Source: Vibrio sp. STUT-A11
GTDB taxonomy: Bacteria; Pseudomonadota; Gammaproteobacteria; Enterobacterales; Vibrionaceae
Reading direction: 5' to 3'
Length of the DNA stretch: 64,000 nt
Assembly (NCBI RefSeq): GCF_026000435.1
Contig: NZ_AP026763.1
Span: forward strand, 806,001 to 870,000
Shown: positions 17,999-26,591 of the stretch, piece by piece
Layout: each line of letters begins with the position of its first letter
Numbering within the stretch: the first letter of the stretch is position 1
The notes under the pieces: generated by a model
Seen by the model: only the letters and a program-made list of their open reading frames with translations
What the model was told of the DNA's origin: nothing
Database searches by the model: none
Made by a program: the position numbers and the translations under genes

Positions 17999-18646
17999 CT
18001 ACTCTTCCTCAGCGGCAGCATAGCCGTGAGCGCCAAGCTCTTTGCCGTCTAACCACGCTTTGCCGTCTTGCATCTTTAATCTGTCTTCAACAAGCCATTT
18101 GGTGACAATCGGGTAGATTTTGTGCTCTTGGGTTTGAACACGAGCGGCAAGGGTGCTCGCATCATCATCTTCAAATACCGGTACTTTTGCTTGCAGAACA
18201 ACCGGACCACCGTCTAGCTCTTCTGTTACGAAGTGCACACTGGTGCCGTGCTCTTTATCTTGAGCGTCAATCGCACGTTGGTGAGTGTGTAAGCCTGGGT
18301 ACTTTGGCAGTAGCGAAGGGTGAATGTTGATCATCTTACCCATGTAATGTTGAACAAATTCGCTGCTGAGGATACGCATGTAACCAGCCAATACCACTGC
18401 ATCTGGTTGATATTGGTCGATTTGATTCATCAATTCTGCATCAAATGCGTCACGTGACTCAAATGCCTTTGGGTCGATAAAATGGCCTGCAACATTAAAT
18501 TGTTTCGCGCGCTCTAATCCGTAAGCGTCCGCTTTATTTGAGAAAACGGCAGCGACTTGTGCGTCAGGCATATTCGCTTCACACGCTTCCAGTATCGCTT
18601 GTAGGTTACTGCCACTACCAGAAATGAGGACCACTATATTTTTCAT
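17999..18646 (-). CDS. purN: Phosphoribosylglycinamide formyltransferase 1
   Basis: PurN transfers the formyl group of 10-formyl-THF to GAR in de novo purine synthesis. The 215-residue product begins with the Rossmann segment VLISGSGSNLQAI, and the catalytic triad region is seen as MINIHPSLLPKYPG and the T(S)VHFV(T)EELDGGP segment, where Asn/His/Asp act. It lies downstream of purM on the same strand with a 174-bp gap that contains two hairpins, so coupling to purM is looser than in many relatives. Confidence 0.97.
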   Translation of the reverse strand: MKNIVVLISGSGSNLQAILEACEANMPDAQVAAVFSNKADAYGLERAKQFNVAGHFIDPKAFESRDAFDAELMNQIDQYQPDAVVLAGYMRILSSEFVQHYMGKMINIHPSLLPKYPGLHTHQRAIDAQDKEHGTSVHFVTEELDGGPVVLQAKVPVFEDDDASTLAARVQTQEHKIYPIVTKWLVEDRLKMQDGKAWLDGKELGAHGYAAAEEE

Positions 18647-18684
18647 GATGTTGAGACTGCCTTACTACTGTAGGTTTTTAAATT

Positions 18685-18729
18685 ATACCAATGTCAGCAA
18701 GAATGATTCTCTTATTGCTAGCTTGGTAT
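18685..18729. repeat. Intergenic inverted repeat between purM and purN
   Basis: Outer arms ATACCAA (18685-18691) and TTGGTAT (18723-18729) with inner arms AGCAA and TTGCT give a long imperfect hairpin of 45 bases. It resembles short palindromic repeats scattered in Vibrio intergenic DNA; that comparison is from memory. Confidence 0.5.
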
Positions 18730-18770
18730 CACCTACTATTTAAATGGTTTTCGAGTTCCAGATAGCAAAA

Positions 18771-18797
18771 TGAGGACATAGCGTCCTCATTCTTTTT
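18771..18797 (-). terminator. Hairpin downstream of purM, possible (partial) terminator
   Basis: Perfect stem TGAGGAC/GTCCTCA with loop ATAGC. On the minus strand it lies about 30 bases after the purM stop and is followed by TTTTG; on the plus strand by TTCTTTTT. It would terminate or attenuate transcription before purN. Confidence 0.6.
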
Positions 18798-18820
18798 ACT
18801 TTTTGAGCAAGAATCGCAAG

Positions 18821-19861
18821 TTAGTTAATTTCAACTTGTTCTTCATTTGCTTCTGCTTGAGCGATTTCACCAATCACCCATGCGTTTTCGCCTTCTTGTT
18901 GCAGAAGTGCAACCGCTGCTTCCGCTTGATCTTTAGGCAGGGCAACGATTAGACCAACACCACAGTTGAATGTACGGTACATTTCGTGTGTTTCTACGTT
19001 ACCTTTCTCTTGTAGCCATTGGAAAATCACTGGCCATTCCCAGCTGTTACCGTCGATCACTGCTTTAGTGCCTTCAGGAAGAACGCGCGGGATGTTTTCC
19101 CAGAAACCACCACCAGTGATGTGAGAAATAGCATGAATGTCGTGCTTCTCAATCATTTTAAGTGCTGATTTGATGTAAATCTTAGTTGGTTCCAGAAGGT
19201 GCTCACCGATAGTACGACCTTCTAGCATTTCGTTTTTGTCTGCGCCAGATACTTCAAGGATCTTACGAACCAGAGAGTAACCGTTTGAGTGGGGGCCGCT
19301 TGAGCCTACTGCGATAAGAGCATCACCCGCCGCTACTTTTGTACCGTCGATCACTTCTTCTTTTTCTACAACGCCTACACAGAAGCCAGCTACGTCGTAG
19401 TCTTCACCTTCGTACATGCCTGGCATTTCAGCAGTTTCGCCACCGATTAGGGCACAACCCGCTTGCAAACAGCCATCTGCGATTCCAGAAACAACGTCTG
19501 CTGCGGTATCGACATCTAGCTTGCCTGTTGCGTAGTAATCAAGGAAGAACAATGGTTCAGCGCCTTGTACGATCAGGTCGTTTACACACATTGCAACCAG
19601 GTCAACACCGATAGTGTCGTGCTTGTTCATATCCAGTGCCAGGCGAAGTTTTGTACCTACGCCGTCAGTACCAGAAACCAATACAGGTTGTTTGTATTTT
19701 GTCGGCAATTCGCATAAAGCGCCAAAACCACCGATACCACCCATCACTTCAGGGCGACGAGTACGTTTTACCGCACCTTTAATACGATCTACAAGCGCGT
19801 TGCCTGCATCAATATCAACACCAGCGTCTTTATAGCTAAGAGAAGAGTTATTACCACTCAC
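18821..19861 (-). CDS. purM: Phosphoribosylformylglycinamidine cyclo-ligase (AIR synthetase)
   Basis: PurM closes FGAM to AIR using ATP, the fifth step of purine synthesis. It is 346 residues with the AIRS fold. Visible signatures are the N-terminal SYKDAGVDIDAGNALVDRIK, the ATP-binding VSGTDGVGTKL and DLVAMCVNDL motifs, and HITGGGFWENIPR in the C-terminal domain. A perfect PurR-type palindrome lies 67 bases before the start. It diverges from upp. Confidence 0.98.
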   Translation of the reverse strand: MSGNNSSLSYKDAGVDIDAGNALVDRIKGAVKRTRRPEVMGGIGGFGALCELPTKYKQPVLVSGTDGVGTKLRLALDMNKHDTIGVDLVAMCVNDLIVQGAEPLFFLDYYATGKLDVDTAADVVSGIADGCLQAGCALIGGETAEMPGMYEGEDYDVAGFCVGVVEKEEVIDGTKVAAGDALIAVGSSGPHSNGYSLVRKILEVSGADKNEMLEGRTIGEHLLEPTKIYIKSALKMIEKHDIHAISHITGGGFWENIPRVLPEGTKAVIDGNSWEWPVIFQWLQEKGNVETHEMYRTFNCGVGLIVALPKDQAEAAVALLQQEGENAWVIGEIAQAEANEEQVEIN

Positions 19862-19927
19862 AGGGAAGTCCTCGGTATTTAAGTTGGATATGAAAACGGC
19901 GCTATTCTACCAGTGCTTAAATACAGA

Positions 19928-19943
19928 TAGCAAACGTTTGCGC
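19928..19943. promoter_or_regulatory. PurR operator between purM and upp
   Basis: The 16-mer TAGCAAACGTTTGCGC contains the perfect palindrome GCAAACGTTTGC (19930-19941), matching the PUR box consensus ACGCAAACGTTTGCGT at its core. It lies 67 bases before purM and 98 before upp, so it could repress either or both when PurR carries hypoxanthine or guanine. Confidence 0.88.
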
Positions 19944-20041
19944 GAGTTTTTTTCTTCAGTGATATATCCTGCTTTCCCCGTGGAAATCATGTATAATCTG
20001 AAGGTTTGTTTAAATATTGCCTATTATAGCCGGAGATGGAC

Positions 20042-20668
20042 ATGAAAGTTGTTGAAGTAAAACACCCTCTAGTAAAACATAAAATTGGTCTAATGAGAGA
20101 AGGTGACATCAGCACAAAACGTTTTCGTGAGTTAGCGACTGAAGTCGGTAGCCTACTTACTTACGAAGCGACAGCAGACTTTGAAACAGAGAAAGTTACT
20201 ATCGATGGTTGGAATGGTCCAGTAGAAGTTGACCAGATTAAAGGTAAGAAAGTAACCGTTGTGCCAATCCTGCGTGCTGGTCTGGGCATGATGGATGGTG
20301 TTCTTGAGCATATGCCAAGTGCACGTATCAGTGTGGTAGGTATCTACCGTGATGAAGAAACGCTTGAGCCAGTACCATACTTTAACAAGCTTGCTTCTAA
20401 CATTGATGAGCGTATCGCACTGGTTGTTGACCCAATGCTAGCAACTGGCGGTTCTATGATCGCGACTATTGACCTTCTGAAAGAGAAAGGTTGTAACCAG
20501 ATTAAAGTACTTGTTCTGGTAGCAGCGCCTGAAGGTATCGAAGCGCTAGAAAAAGCACACCCAGATGTTGAGCTATACACTGCGGCGATCGACGAGAAAC
20601 TAAACGACAAAGGTTACATCGTTCCTGGTCTAGGTGATGCGGGTGACAAGATTTTCGGTACTAAATAA
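20042..20668 (+). CDS. upp: Uracil phosphoribosyltransferase
   Basis: Upp salvages uracil with PRPP to form UMP. From ATG 20042 the product has the family length of 208 residues (MKVVEVKHPLVKHKIGLMR). The PRPP-binding loop is VVDPMLATGGSMIATI, and the uracil-binding C-terminus GYIVPGLGDAGDKIFGTK is intact. ATG 20036 lies in frame but overlaps the GGAG ribosome site (20032-20035), so 20042 is chosen. It is divergent from purM and convergent with uraA; in many relatives upp and uraA are one operon. Confidence 0.96.
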   Translation: MKVVEVKHPLVKHKIGLMREGDISTKRFRELATEVGSLLTYEATADFETEKVTIDGWNGPVEVDQIKGKKVTVVPILRAGLGMMDGVLEHMPSARISVVGIYRDEETLEPVPYFNKLASNIDERIALVVDPMLATGGSMIATIDLLKEKGCNQIKVLVLVAAPEGIEALEKAHPDVELYTAAIDEKLNDKGYIVPGLGDAGDKIFGTK

Positions 20669-20707
20669 GCGTAAAACAAAACGCAGATTCAGTTCTGAAC
20701 AAAAAAC

Positions 20708-20736
20708 AAAGGCTTGGTTATTACCAAGCCTTTTTT
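20708..20736. terminator. Bidirectional terminator between upp and uraA
   Basis: Perfect 8-bp stem GGCTTGGT/ACCAAGCC with loop TATT, six T on the right and an A-rich left flank, so it can also serve the convergent uraA. Confidence 0.93.
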
Positions 20737-20761
20737 GTACGTGTCGAATTGAACTTACGAT

Positions 20762-22015
20762 TTAGTTCGCTTTGTCTTCTTCGATCTGAGCGTTATCAAC
20801 TACATGGTTTTCACCCAAGTCATGAGGAAGAACCAGGTTAAGAATGATTGCCACGATACCGCACAAGCTAACGCCTTGTAGGCTGAATTCACCAATGCCG
20901 AAAGCCATGCCACCAATACCAAATACTAGCGTAACAGCAACGATAACCAGGTTACGAGATTTGTGTAGATCAACGTGGTTTTTGATCAGCGTGTTCAGGC
21001 CCACGGTAGCAATAGAACCAAACAGTAGGATCATGATGCCACCCATTACCGGTACAGGGATGGTTTGCAGGATAGCGCCTAACTTTCCAACTAAAGCCAG
21101 AACAATTGCAGTCACGGCTGCCCATGTCATGATTTTTGGGTTGAATGCCTTGGTTAGCATGACTGCGCCAGTGACTTCACTGTAGGTTGTATTTGGTGGC
21201 GCGCCGACCATAGCAGCAGCCATAGTTGCTACCCCGTCACCCGCGATTGTGCGGTGCAGACCAGGTTTTTTAAGGTAATCTTTGCCTGTCACATTTGAAA
21301 TAGCCAGCATATCACCAACGTGTTCCACTGCGGGTGCGATAGCCACTGGGATCATAAATAGGATGGCATTGATGTTGAATTCAGGCGTAGTGAAGTTTGG
21401 CATCGCCAGCCAAGCTGCTTGAGCAACAGGGGTAAAATCAACCACTCCGTAGGCAAGAGAGACAGAGTAACCCGCTAAGATACCACCAACAATTGGTACT
21501 AGCTTCAAGAAGCCTTTCGCAAACACGCTCAGTGCAATAGTTGTTAATAGTGAAACGGCAGAGATCATGACCGCTGCATCACCATTGACCAATTGAGCAG
21601 CACCGTCACCTGTTTTACCAATCGCCATATTCACAGCGGTTGGAGCCAAGCCCAGGCCGATAACCATAATCACTGGGCCAACAACCACTGGTGGCAGAAT
21701 CTTATGAATAAAGCCTACGCCACGAACTTTAATCGCCGCGCCCAGGGCAATATAAACCATACCTGCTGCCATTAAGCCACCCATAGTTGCACCGATACCC
21801 CATGTTTGGATACCGAACATAATAGGAGCAATAAACGCAAAAGAAGAAGCAAGGAAAATTGGGACAGAACGTTTAGTGATTAATTGGAAGAGGAGGGTAC
21901 CAACACCAGCGCCGAAGAGTGCTACGTTTGGATCAAGGCCAGTCAGAAGAGGCACGAGTACCAAAGCACCAAAAGCGACAAAGAGCATCTGAGCGCCTTG
22001 TAACGCATTTTTCAT
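20762..22015 (-). CDS. uraA: Uracil permease (NCS2 family)
   Basis: An inner-membrane nucleobase:proton symporter of 417 residues and about 14 segments. Family marks include the N-terminal QGAQMLFVAFGALVLVPLLTG, the VEHVGDMLAISNVTGKD segment in TM8-9 that binds the base, and GAPPNTTYSEVTGAV. ATG 22021 is in frame but abuts the AGGAA ribosome site; ATG 22015 has 6-base spacing and is chosen. A PurR-type operator stands upstream. The gene runs opposite to upp. Confidence 0.95.
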   Translation of the reverse strand: MKNALQGAQMLFVAFGALVLVPLLTGLDPNVALFGAGVGTLLFQLITKRSVPIFLASSFAFIAPIMFGIQTWGIGATMGGLMAAGMVYIALGAAIKVRGVGFIHKILPPVVVGPVIMVIGLGLAPTAVNMAIGKTGDGAAQLVNGDAAVMISAVSLLTTIALSVFAKGFLKLVPIVGGILAGYSVSLAYGVVDFTPVAQAAWLAMPNFTTPEFNINAILFMIPVAIAPAVEHVGDMLAISNVTGKDYLKKPGLHRTIAGDGVATMAAAMVGAPPNTTYSEVTGAVMLTKAFNPKIMTWAAVTAIVLALVGKLGAILQTIPVPVMGGIMILLFGSIATVGLNTLIKNHVDLHKSRNLVIVAVTLVFGIGGMAFGIGEFSLQGVSLCGIVAIILNLVLPHDLGENHVVDNAQIEEDKAN

Positions 22016-22461
22016 AATCATTTCCTATTTAAAGATATGCAGACAAATCCGGCGAATAGTACCACTCAGCAAACGTTTGCGACAATGGTCAGATCAAACT
22101 TTTCGATGATTTTAAGTGGATAAAATAGGCCTTTAGAGCGATTTTCTTACAAAAGTGCCTGTTTTGTGGACCAAAGTTCATGTTTTGTTAGATGAGGCGC
22201 AAAGTAAAGGATGTAATAACGTGTCGCGCATAGCGCAAGGTGTCATGTTGGAAACGGGTATTTTCCTTTATCTCGAGCTCTGGGGAATTCACTTTTTGGA
22301 TACGCAGATGGATTGATAACAAAAAAGGCCCACTTGTTTATCCGTTCTAAACACTGTGCCGCAAATGACGTAAGTTGGTCAAATTCCAAGCTATTTACCC
22401 ATGAGTTGCCTTGCTCAAGGTTTGATAGTTGCTTATTATGCTTTCTCTTATTTAAAGGAAA
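22016..22461. other. Intergenic region between divergent uraA and the DUF2066 gene
   Basis: 446 bases without a gene. It contains the PurR-type operator at 22067-22082 near uraA and the promoter of the DUF2066 gene near its right end. I see no convincing ORF, RNA hairpin with T tract or repeat in the middle. Confidence 0.5.
22067..22082. promoter_or_regulatory. PurR operator upstream of uraA
   Basis: CAGCAAACGTTTGCGA carries the same perfect 12-bp palindrome as the purM/upp site. It lies 51 bases before the uraA start, where it would cover the promoter. Confidence 0.88.
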
Positions 22462-23670
22462 ATGAAAACTATGCGCTATTTAGCTCTTATACTGATAGGT
22501 TGGTTGTCCCTGCCCGTGTATGCACTTACGCAGGTAGATATCTATCGTGCTGAAGTGGTTATCGACAGCGAGCAAAACAACGGTGAGTCTTTGGCTCGTG
22601 AACAAGGTATGAAAGAGGTGATTGTTCGAGCGACTGGTTCTCAAGCTTCTTTAAGCAATCCGGTTATTCAAAAGGCATTGAGCTCAAGTTCTCGCTACAT
22701 TTCTCAACTCGGTTACGGGCAGGTTGAAGGCAAACCAAGTTTGAAAATGCGCTTCAGTAGTAGTCAGATTCATTCTCTTCTGACTCAGGCGCAGTTGCCA
22801 TCTTGGTCGGCTCACCGTGCCAATATTCTCGTCTGGGCGATTGAAGAGCATGCTTATGAGCGTACCATTGCCTGGGAGCACTCAGACTCGCCGAAGGTTT
22901 CTGCATTGCACGCCGCAGCCGAAGCTCGAGGGTTACCGATTACTTTTCCAGTCGGTGACTTTGATGATGTGACCGGTGTTAGTGTTTCAGACCTATGGGG
23001 TGGTTTTGCTGATCCGATAGCAAAGGCTAGCCAACGTTACCCGGCAGATGCCGTGCTGGTGGTAAAAGCTCAGGGCGATCAAGTTCGCTGGACGTTATAT
23101 GACCAATCACCATCGGCTATTCTTGTCTCTCAACGTTCTCCTCGTAGTGGGGCTGCATCTGGATCGAATGCGATGAATGAAATGGTTGATGGGATTACCG
23201 ATTATTACGCAGGTAAGAGCGCCGTGATTGTGTCTGGTGAAGCTTCTGATGGGATCACGATGAAAGTGGTCAACATTTATTCCGCGAAAGACTTTTTCCG
23301 TTTAGAAAGCGCGTTAAACAAGCTTAACTCTGTTGCTGGAACTGAAGTCAAGCGTGTTCAAGGTAACGAGCTAACTCTTAAACTTCATTTATTGGCTTCT
23401 AAAGAAACGTTTGAAAAAGAAGCGTCATCGATCTCGCAACTGGGTGAGTACCAAGAGCCAATAAAGCCAGTGGAAGAAGTTGCGCCTTTACAACCAGCTC
23501 AAGATTCAGTGCAAACAGAATTGGTCACGCAAGAAGCGCAATTGGGGTCAGATGTTGTGACCGCTGACGCCTCAGTTGAAGAAGTAAAACAATCAGAGCC
23601 TGTTGTAATTAAGCCGGTGCAAGAGCAGTATGACGTAATTTATGAATGGACCTCTAGTCAACGTTCATAG
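22462..23670 (+). CDS. DUF2066 domain-containing protein, exported
   Basis: A 402-residue protein of unknown function. It has a signal peptide (residues about 1-21, ending VYA) and a DUF2066 body: QVDIYRAEVVIDSEQNNGESLA, then REQGMKEVIVRATGS, typical of this periplasmic family found between uraA/purM and related genes. The C-terminal ~80 residues are acidic, Glu/Gln/Val-rich and probably disordered. In Pseudomonas and E. coli the replication regulator gene hda sits at this place; here no hda follows. Confidence 0.85.
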   Translation: MKTMRYLALILIGWLSLPVYALTQVDIYRAEVVIDSEQNNGESLAREQGMKEVIVRATGSQASLSNPVIQKALSSSSRYISQLGYGQVEGKPSLKMRFSSSQIHSLLTQAQLPSWSAHRANILVWAIEEHAYERTIAWEHSDSPKVSALHAAAEARGLPITFPVGDFDDVTGVSVSDLWGGFADPIAKASQRYPADAVLVVKAQGDQVRWTLYDQSPSAILVSQRSPRSGAASGSNAMNEMVDGITDYYAGKSAVIVSGEASDGITMKVVNIYSAKDFFRLESALNKLNSVAGTEVKRVQGNELTLKLHLLASKETFEKEASSISQLGEYQEPIKPVEEVAPLQPAQDSVQTELVTQEAQLGSDVVTADASVEEVKQSEPVVIKPVQEQYDVIYEWTSSQRS

Positions 23671-23694
23671 AATGCTAACATTTTGAAAGTAATA

Positions 23695-23723
23695 AAAAAG
23701 AGTCACAAATCGCGACTCTTTTT
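23695..23723. terminator. Bidirectional terminator between DUF2066 and DUF2069 genes
   Basis: Perfect 10-bp inverted repeat AAAAAGAGTC/GACTCTTTTT with a 9-base loop, between two convergent genes. Confidence 0.9.
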
Positions 23724-23739
23724 AGTTTCATCGTTGGCC

Positions 23740-24180
23740 TTATTTGTTGAACTTCGCTTTTTCCTCTTTCTCTACTTGGGATAAGCGTTTGAGTTTGAGG
23801 CCCAACTCTTTGCCTCTTGCTCTCGCAAATAGAATGTTGCCAAAAAAGCCTAGCGTCGTTAGCAAAAGCTCGACCGCTGCGAGCCAACGTTCTCCGCCAT
23901 CGACATATAAAATGGTTAACGCGTGCAAAAAGTACAGCATTAACACAAAGTTTGCCCAAGCGTGAGTATAGGGTTTGCCCGCCAATATACCCGGCAACGG
24001 AAGCAATAATGGAATACACCATGCAATCGCAAGCGTTGTGCTACTCAAGTGAGGGTGAGGAGACAGCGCGAGTTGCCAAATTGCTACCCAAGCCAGTAAA
24101 GCCAAGTTGCCAAACAAAGCTAAATAACGATAGCTTTTCGTTTGTGCACTGAGTGCAGGTTGGTCAAAAGATTCAGACAT
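23740..24180 (-). CDS. DUF2069 domain-containing membrane protein
   Basis: A 146-residue inner-membrane protein with four hydrophobic segments (about residues 20-40, 48-66, 75-95, 102-120) and a basic, charged C-terminal tail. It matches the DUF2069 family by the pattern LPGILAGKPYTHAWANFVLMLYF; function is unknown. It follows the WrbA-like gene by 19 bases on the same strand, so it is probably the last gene of the bepA-arsC-wrbA run. Confidence 0.8.
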   Translation of the reverse strand: MSESFDQPALSAQTKSYRYLALFGNLALLAWVAIWQLALSPHPHLSSTTLAIAWCIPLLLPLPGILAGKPYTHAWANFVLMLYFLHALTILYVDGGERWLAAVELLLTTLGFFGNILFARARGKELGLKLKRLSQVEKEEKAKFNK

Positions 24181-24199
24181 CGATTTACTATCCTTGAAT

Positions 24200-24772
24200 T
24201 TACTCGCTAGCTTTCAGCTTGAGTGCTGCTGTTGCTAGTCGTTTACCCAACTTCTGTGCCAGGCGGGCTTCGTCATTGGTGAGCGTTGGCTTTTTGCCGA
24301 CACTGCTCGCGCCATATGGCGTACCACCCGACTGAGTTAAGTGCAGCTCTGGTTCTGCATAAGGAATTCCCAATAACATCATCCCGTGATGCAACAATGG
24401 CGTCATCATGCTTTGTAGTGTGGTTTCCTGACCACCATGCATCGAAGAGGATGAGGTAAATACACACGCTGGTTTATCGATTAAGTCTCCACTTACCCAC
24501 AAAGGTGTGGTTTGATCCCAGAAGTGCTTTAAAGGCGCTGCCATGTTGCCAAACCAGACGGGACTACCAAATGCAAGACCATCGCATTTTTTCAGCTCTT
24601 CTAGAGTAACAATTGGATCGGAAGGGGGATGTGAGTGAGGTGACAATTCTTCAACTGTACGCAAAATTGCTTCGCATTGAGGAGTCGATTCAACTCCTCT
24701 TGCTATCTGTCTTGCCAGTTGTTTTGTTGCGCCGTGACGGCTGAAGTACAAAATAAGGATCTGGCAATCCAT
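24200..24772 (-). CDS. WrbA-family NAD(P)H:quinone oxidoreductase (flavodoxin fold)
   Basis: A 190-residue cytosolic flavoprotein. The FMN phosphate loop is YFSRHGATKQLA, and the region FGSPVWFGNMAAPLKHFWDQT and the TSSSSMHGGQETTL segment match the WrbA/NQO family that reduces quinones by two electrons. Its ATG follows the stop of the arsC-like gene with no gap, indicating one mRNA. The order arsC-like, wrbA-like is conserved with Pseudomonas. Confidence 0.88.
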   Translation of the reverse strand: MDCQILILYFSRHGATKQLARQIARGVESTPQCEAILRTVEELSPHSHPPSDPIVTLEELKKCDGLAFGSPVWFGNMAAPLKHFWDQTTPLWVSGDLIDKPACVFTSSSSMHGGQETTLQSMMTPLLHHGMMLLGIPYAEPELHLTQSGGTPYGASSVGKKPTLTNDEARLAQKLGKRLATAALKLKASE

Positions 24773-25123
24773 TTATAGAATATCCAACACTTGCTCTGGA
24801 GGGCGACCGATCTTCGCTTTGCCGTTTGCGACAACAACAGGGCGCTCAAACAGTTTTGGATTTTGTGCCATGGCTTCGAACAGTTGTTCATCACTGACTG
24901 ACGCATCACCTAAGCTCAGTTCTTTGTAGTCGGCTTCTTTGGTACGCATCATGTCGCGAACAGCAGAGAACCCTAGTTGAGTATAGAGTGCTTTTAGTTC
25001 TTCCACGCTAAGTGGGTTATCCAAATATTTTACGACTTCTGGTGTAACACCATTTTTTTCCAGCAGCTCGAGAGTTTGACGGCTCTTTGAGCAACGAGGG
25101 TTGTGATAAATCACGACTGACAT
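24773..25123 (-). CDS. arsC: ArsC-family arsenate reductase (glutaredoxin-type), YfgD-like
   Basis: A 116-residue thioredoxin-fold protein. HNPRCSKSRQTLELL holds the single catalytic cysteine of glutaredoxin-coupled arsenate reductases, and the later RPVVV and GRPPE motifs hold the conserved arginines. No ars operon is near, so in vivo reduction of arsenate is uncertain; E. coli yfgD is the positional equivalent. ATG 25135 is in frame but GGAG at the second and third codons points to ATG 25123. bepA lies just upstream on the same strand. Confidence 0.88.
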   Translation of the reverse strand: MSVVIYHNPRCSKSRQTLELLEKNGVTPEVVKYLDNPLSVEELKALYTQLGFSAVRDMMRTKEADYKELSLGDASVSDEQLFEAMAQNPKLFERPVVVANGKAKIGRPPEQVLDIL

Positions 25124-25139
25124 GGTTTTCTCCATTTCG

Positions 25140-26591
25140 TTATTGTAATGCCATGAATCGATCTCTTTGGATCATGAGTTGGTCAATACGAGCATCGTAT
25201 CGTGCTTGCTCTAAACTGCCCAACTTAGCCATTTTACTTGCTTCACTATAATATTGAATCGCTTTATTCCAATTCGCGCGTAATGCCAAGATTTCGGCGC
25301 GCGCAGCCAACTCTTCATCGTTACGTCCCAACTCGTGATAAGTCTTCGACAATAGCTGCCAACCATTGGTATCTTCAGGGTTGTCATGGGTGTATCGTTG
25401 CAAAATACGCACTGCTTGATCATATATATTGGCTTCTAGCAGGGCATTCGCATAGTTAATCGTCAGAACTTTATTCTGTGGATTACGCGTCAATGCTTTA
25501 CTCAGCATTTCCACCGCTTTATCTGGCTGTTTTTGCCCAATATACAGATCGGTCATCGCATCAAGATAAAACGGATTTCCTGGGTCTTGTGTCAGCAGTT
25601 TGTTCAGTATTGGCTCTGCTTGTGAGAACCGCTTACTGTCCAAGTGAACCAGAGCACGACCATAATCAAACGCTGGCATGATATCGGCGGTGGCTTTCTT
25701 CTGTGTTTGTTCAAACCAACCTAATGCCGCTTGTCCGTCAATACCTGCGAAACGGGCAACAATACGTGCACGTGCGAGATGGTAATCAATGGAAGGAAGT
25801 ATACGTAGAGGTGGGTAAGCCTGCGCCCTCTGCCGACTGTCCGTGATCCTGTCTTCAGGGAGCGGGTGAGTAAGCAGCATCGGAGGCGGCTTACTCGCGT
25901 AACGATACTCATCTGCTAGTCGACCAAAGAAGCGAGGCATAGCTTGTACATCAAACCCTGCTTTTGCCAGTGTTGAGATGCCAAAGCGGTCAGCTTCTTT
26001 CTCGTTAGCGCGCGTATAGTTTATCTGACTTTGCATATTACCAGCCGTTGCGGCAGTAATGGCGGCAATACCGGCTTCTGGTGCTGCAATAGAAAGTAGT
26101 AGAGCACCAGCTAATGCAGCCAATGATGCTGGTGAGCGTCTTGCTTGCTCTTCCATGCTACGTGCAAGGTGACGTTGCGTAACGTGTGCGATTTCGTGAG
26201 CAACCACTGAGGCGAGTTCACTCTCAGATTGAGCGTGTAGAAACAAACCTGAGTGCAAAGCGACATAGCCACCAAAAAACGCAAAAGCGTTGATGTTGCG
26301 GTCACGTATCATGAAAAAATGGAACGGTGTTTTTACATCATTTGCATTGGCCACCAAACGGTGACCGAGAGAATCAATATACTCATTAATCACAGGATCG
26401 TTGACCAGTGGCTTGCTCGCTCTGAGCATGCGCATGTAGGCATCACCATAAATCAACTCTTGGTCTATCGATAGAGTGCTCCCAGCGGCGGTTCCAATAT
26501 CTGGTAAGTCGATACTATTGGCGTAGGTTGTTGGCGAACTAATTGCAGTAGCAATACATAAGCAAACTAGCGATCGAGTGCGTTTTAACAT
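25140..26591 (-). CDS. bepA: Periplasmic metalloprotease/chaperone BepA (M48)
   Basis: BepA assists LptD assembly and degrades misfolded outer-membrane proteins together with the BAM complex. The 483-residue product (E. coli 487) has a signal peptide to about residue 25 (TTYA|N). The zinc site is VVAHEIAHVTQ (His132, Glu133, His136), with the third ligand in the NEKEADRFG segment. TPR repeats fill residues ~290-480. The frame extends 28 codons upstream, but MLKRTRSLV is a proper signal sequence, so 26591 is preferred. Confidence 0.94.
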   Translation of the reverse strand: MLKRTRSLVCLCIATAISSPTTYANSIDLPDIGTAAGSTLSIDQELIYGDAYMRMLRASKPLVNDPVINEYIDSLGHRLVANANDVKTPFHFFMIRDRNINAFAFFGGYVALHSGLFLHAQSESELASVVAHEIAHVTQRHLARSMEEQARRSPASLAALAGALLLSIAAPEAGIAAITAATAGNMQSQINYTRANEKEADRFGISTLAKAGFDVQAMPRFFGRLADEYRYASKPPPMLLTHPLPEDRITDSRQRAQAYPPLRILPSIDYHLARARIVARFAGIDGQAALGWFEQTQKKATADIMPAFDYGRALVHLDSKRFSQAEPILNKLLTQDPGNPFYLDAMTDLYIGQKQPDKAVEMLSKALTRNPQNKVLTINYANALLEANIYDQAVRILQRYTHDNPEDTNGWQLLSKTYHELGRNDEELAARAEILALRANWNKAIQYYSEASKMAKLGSLEQARYDARIDQLMIQRDRFMALQ

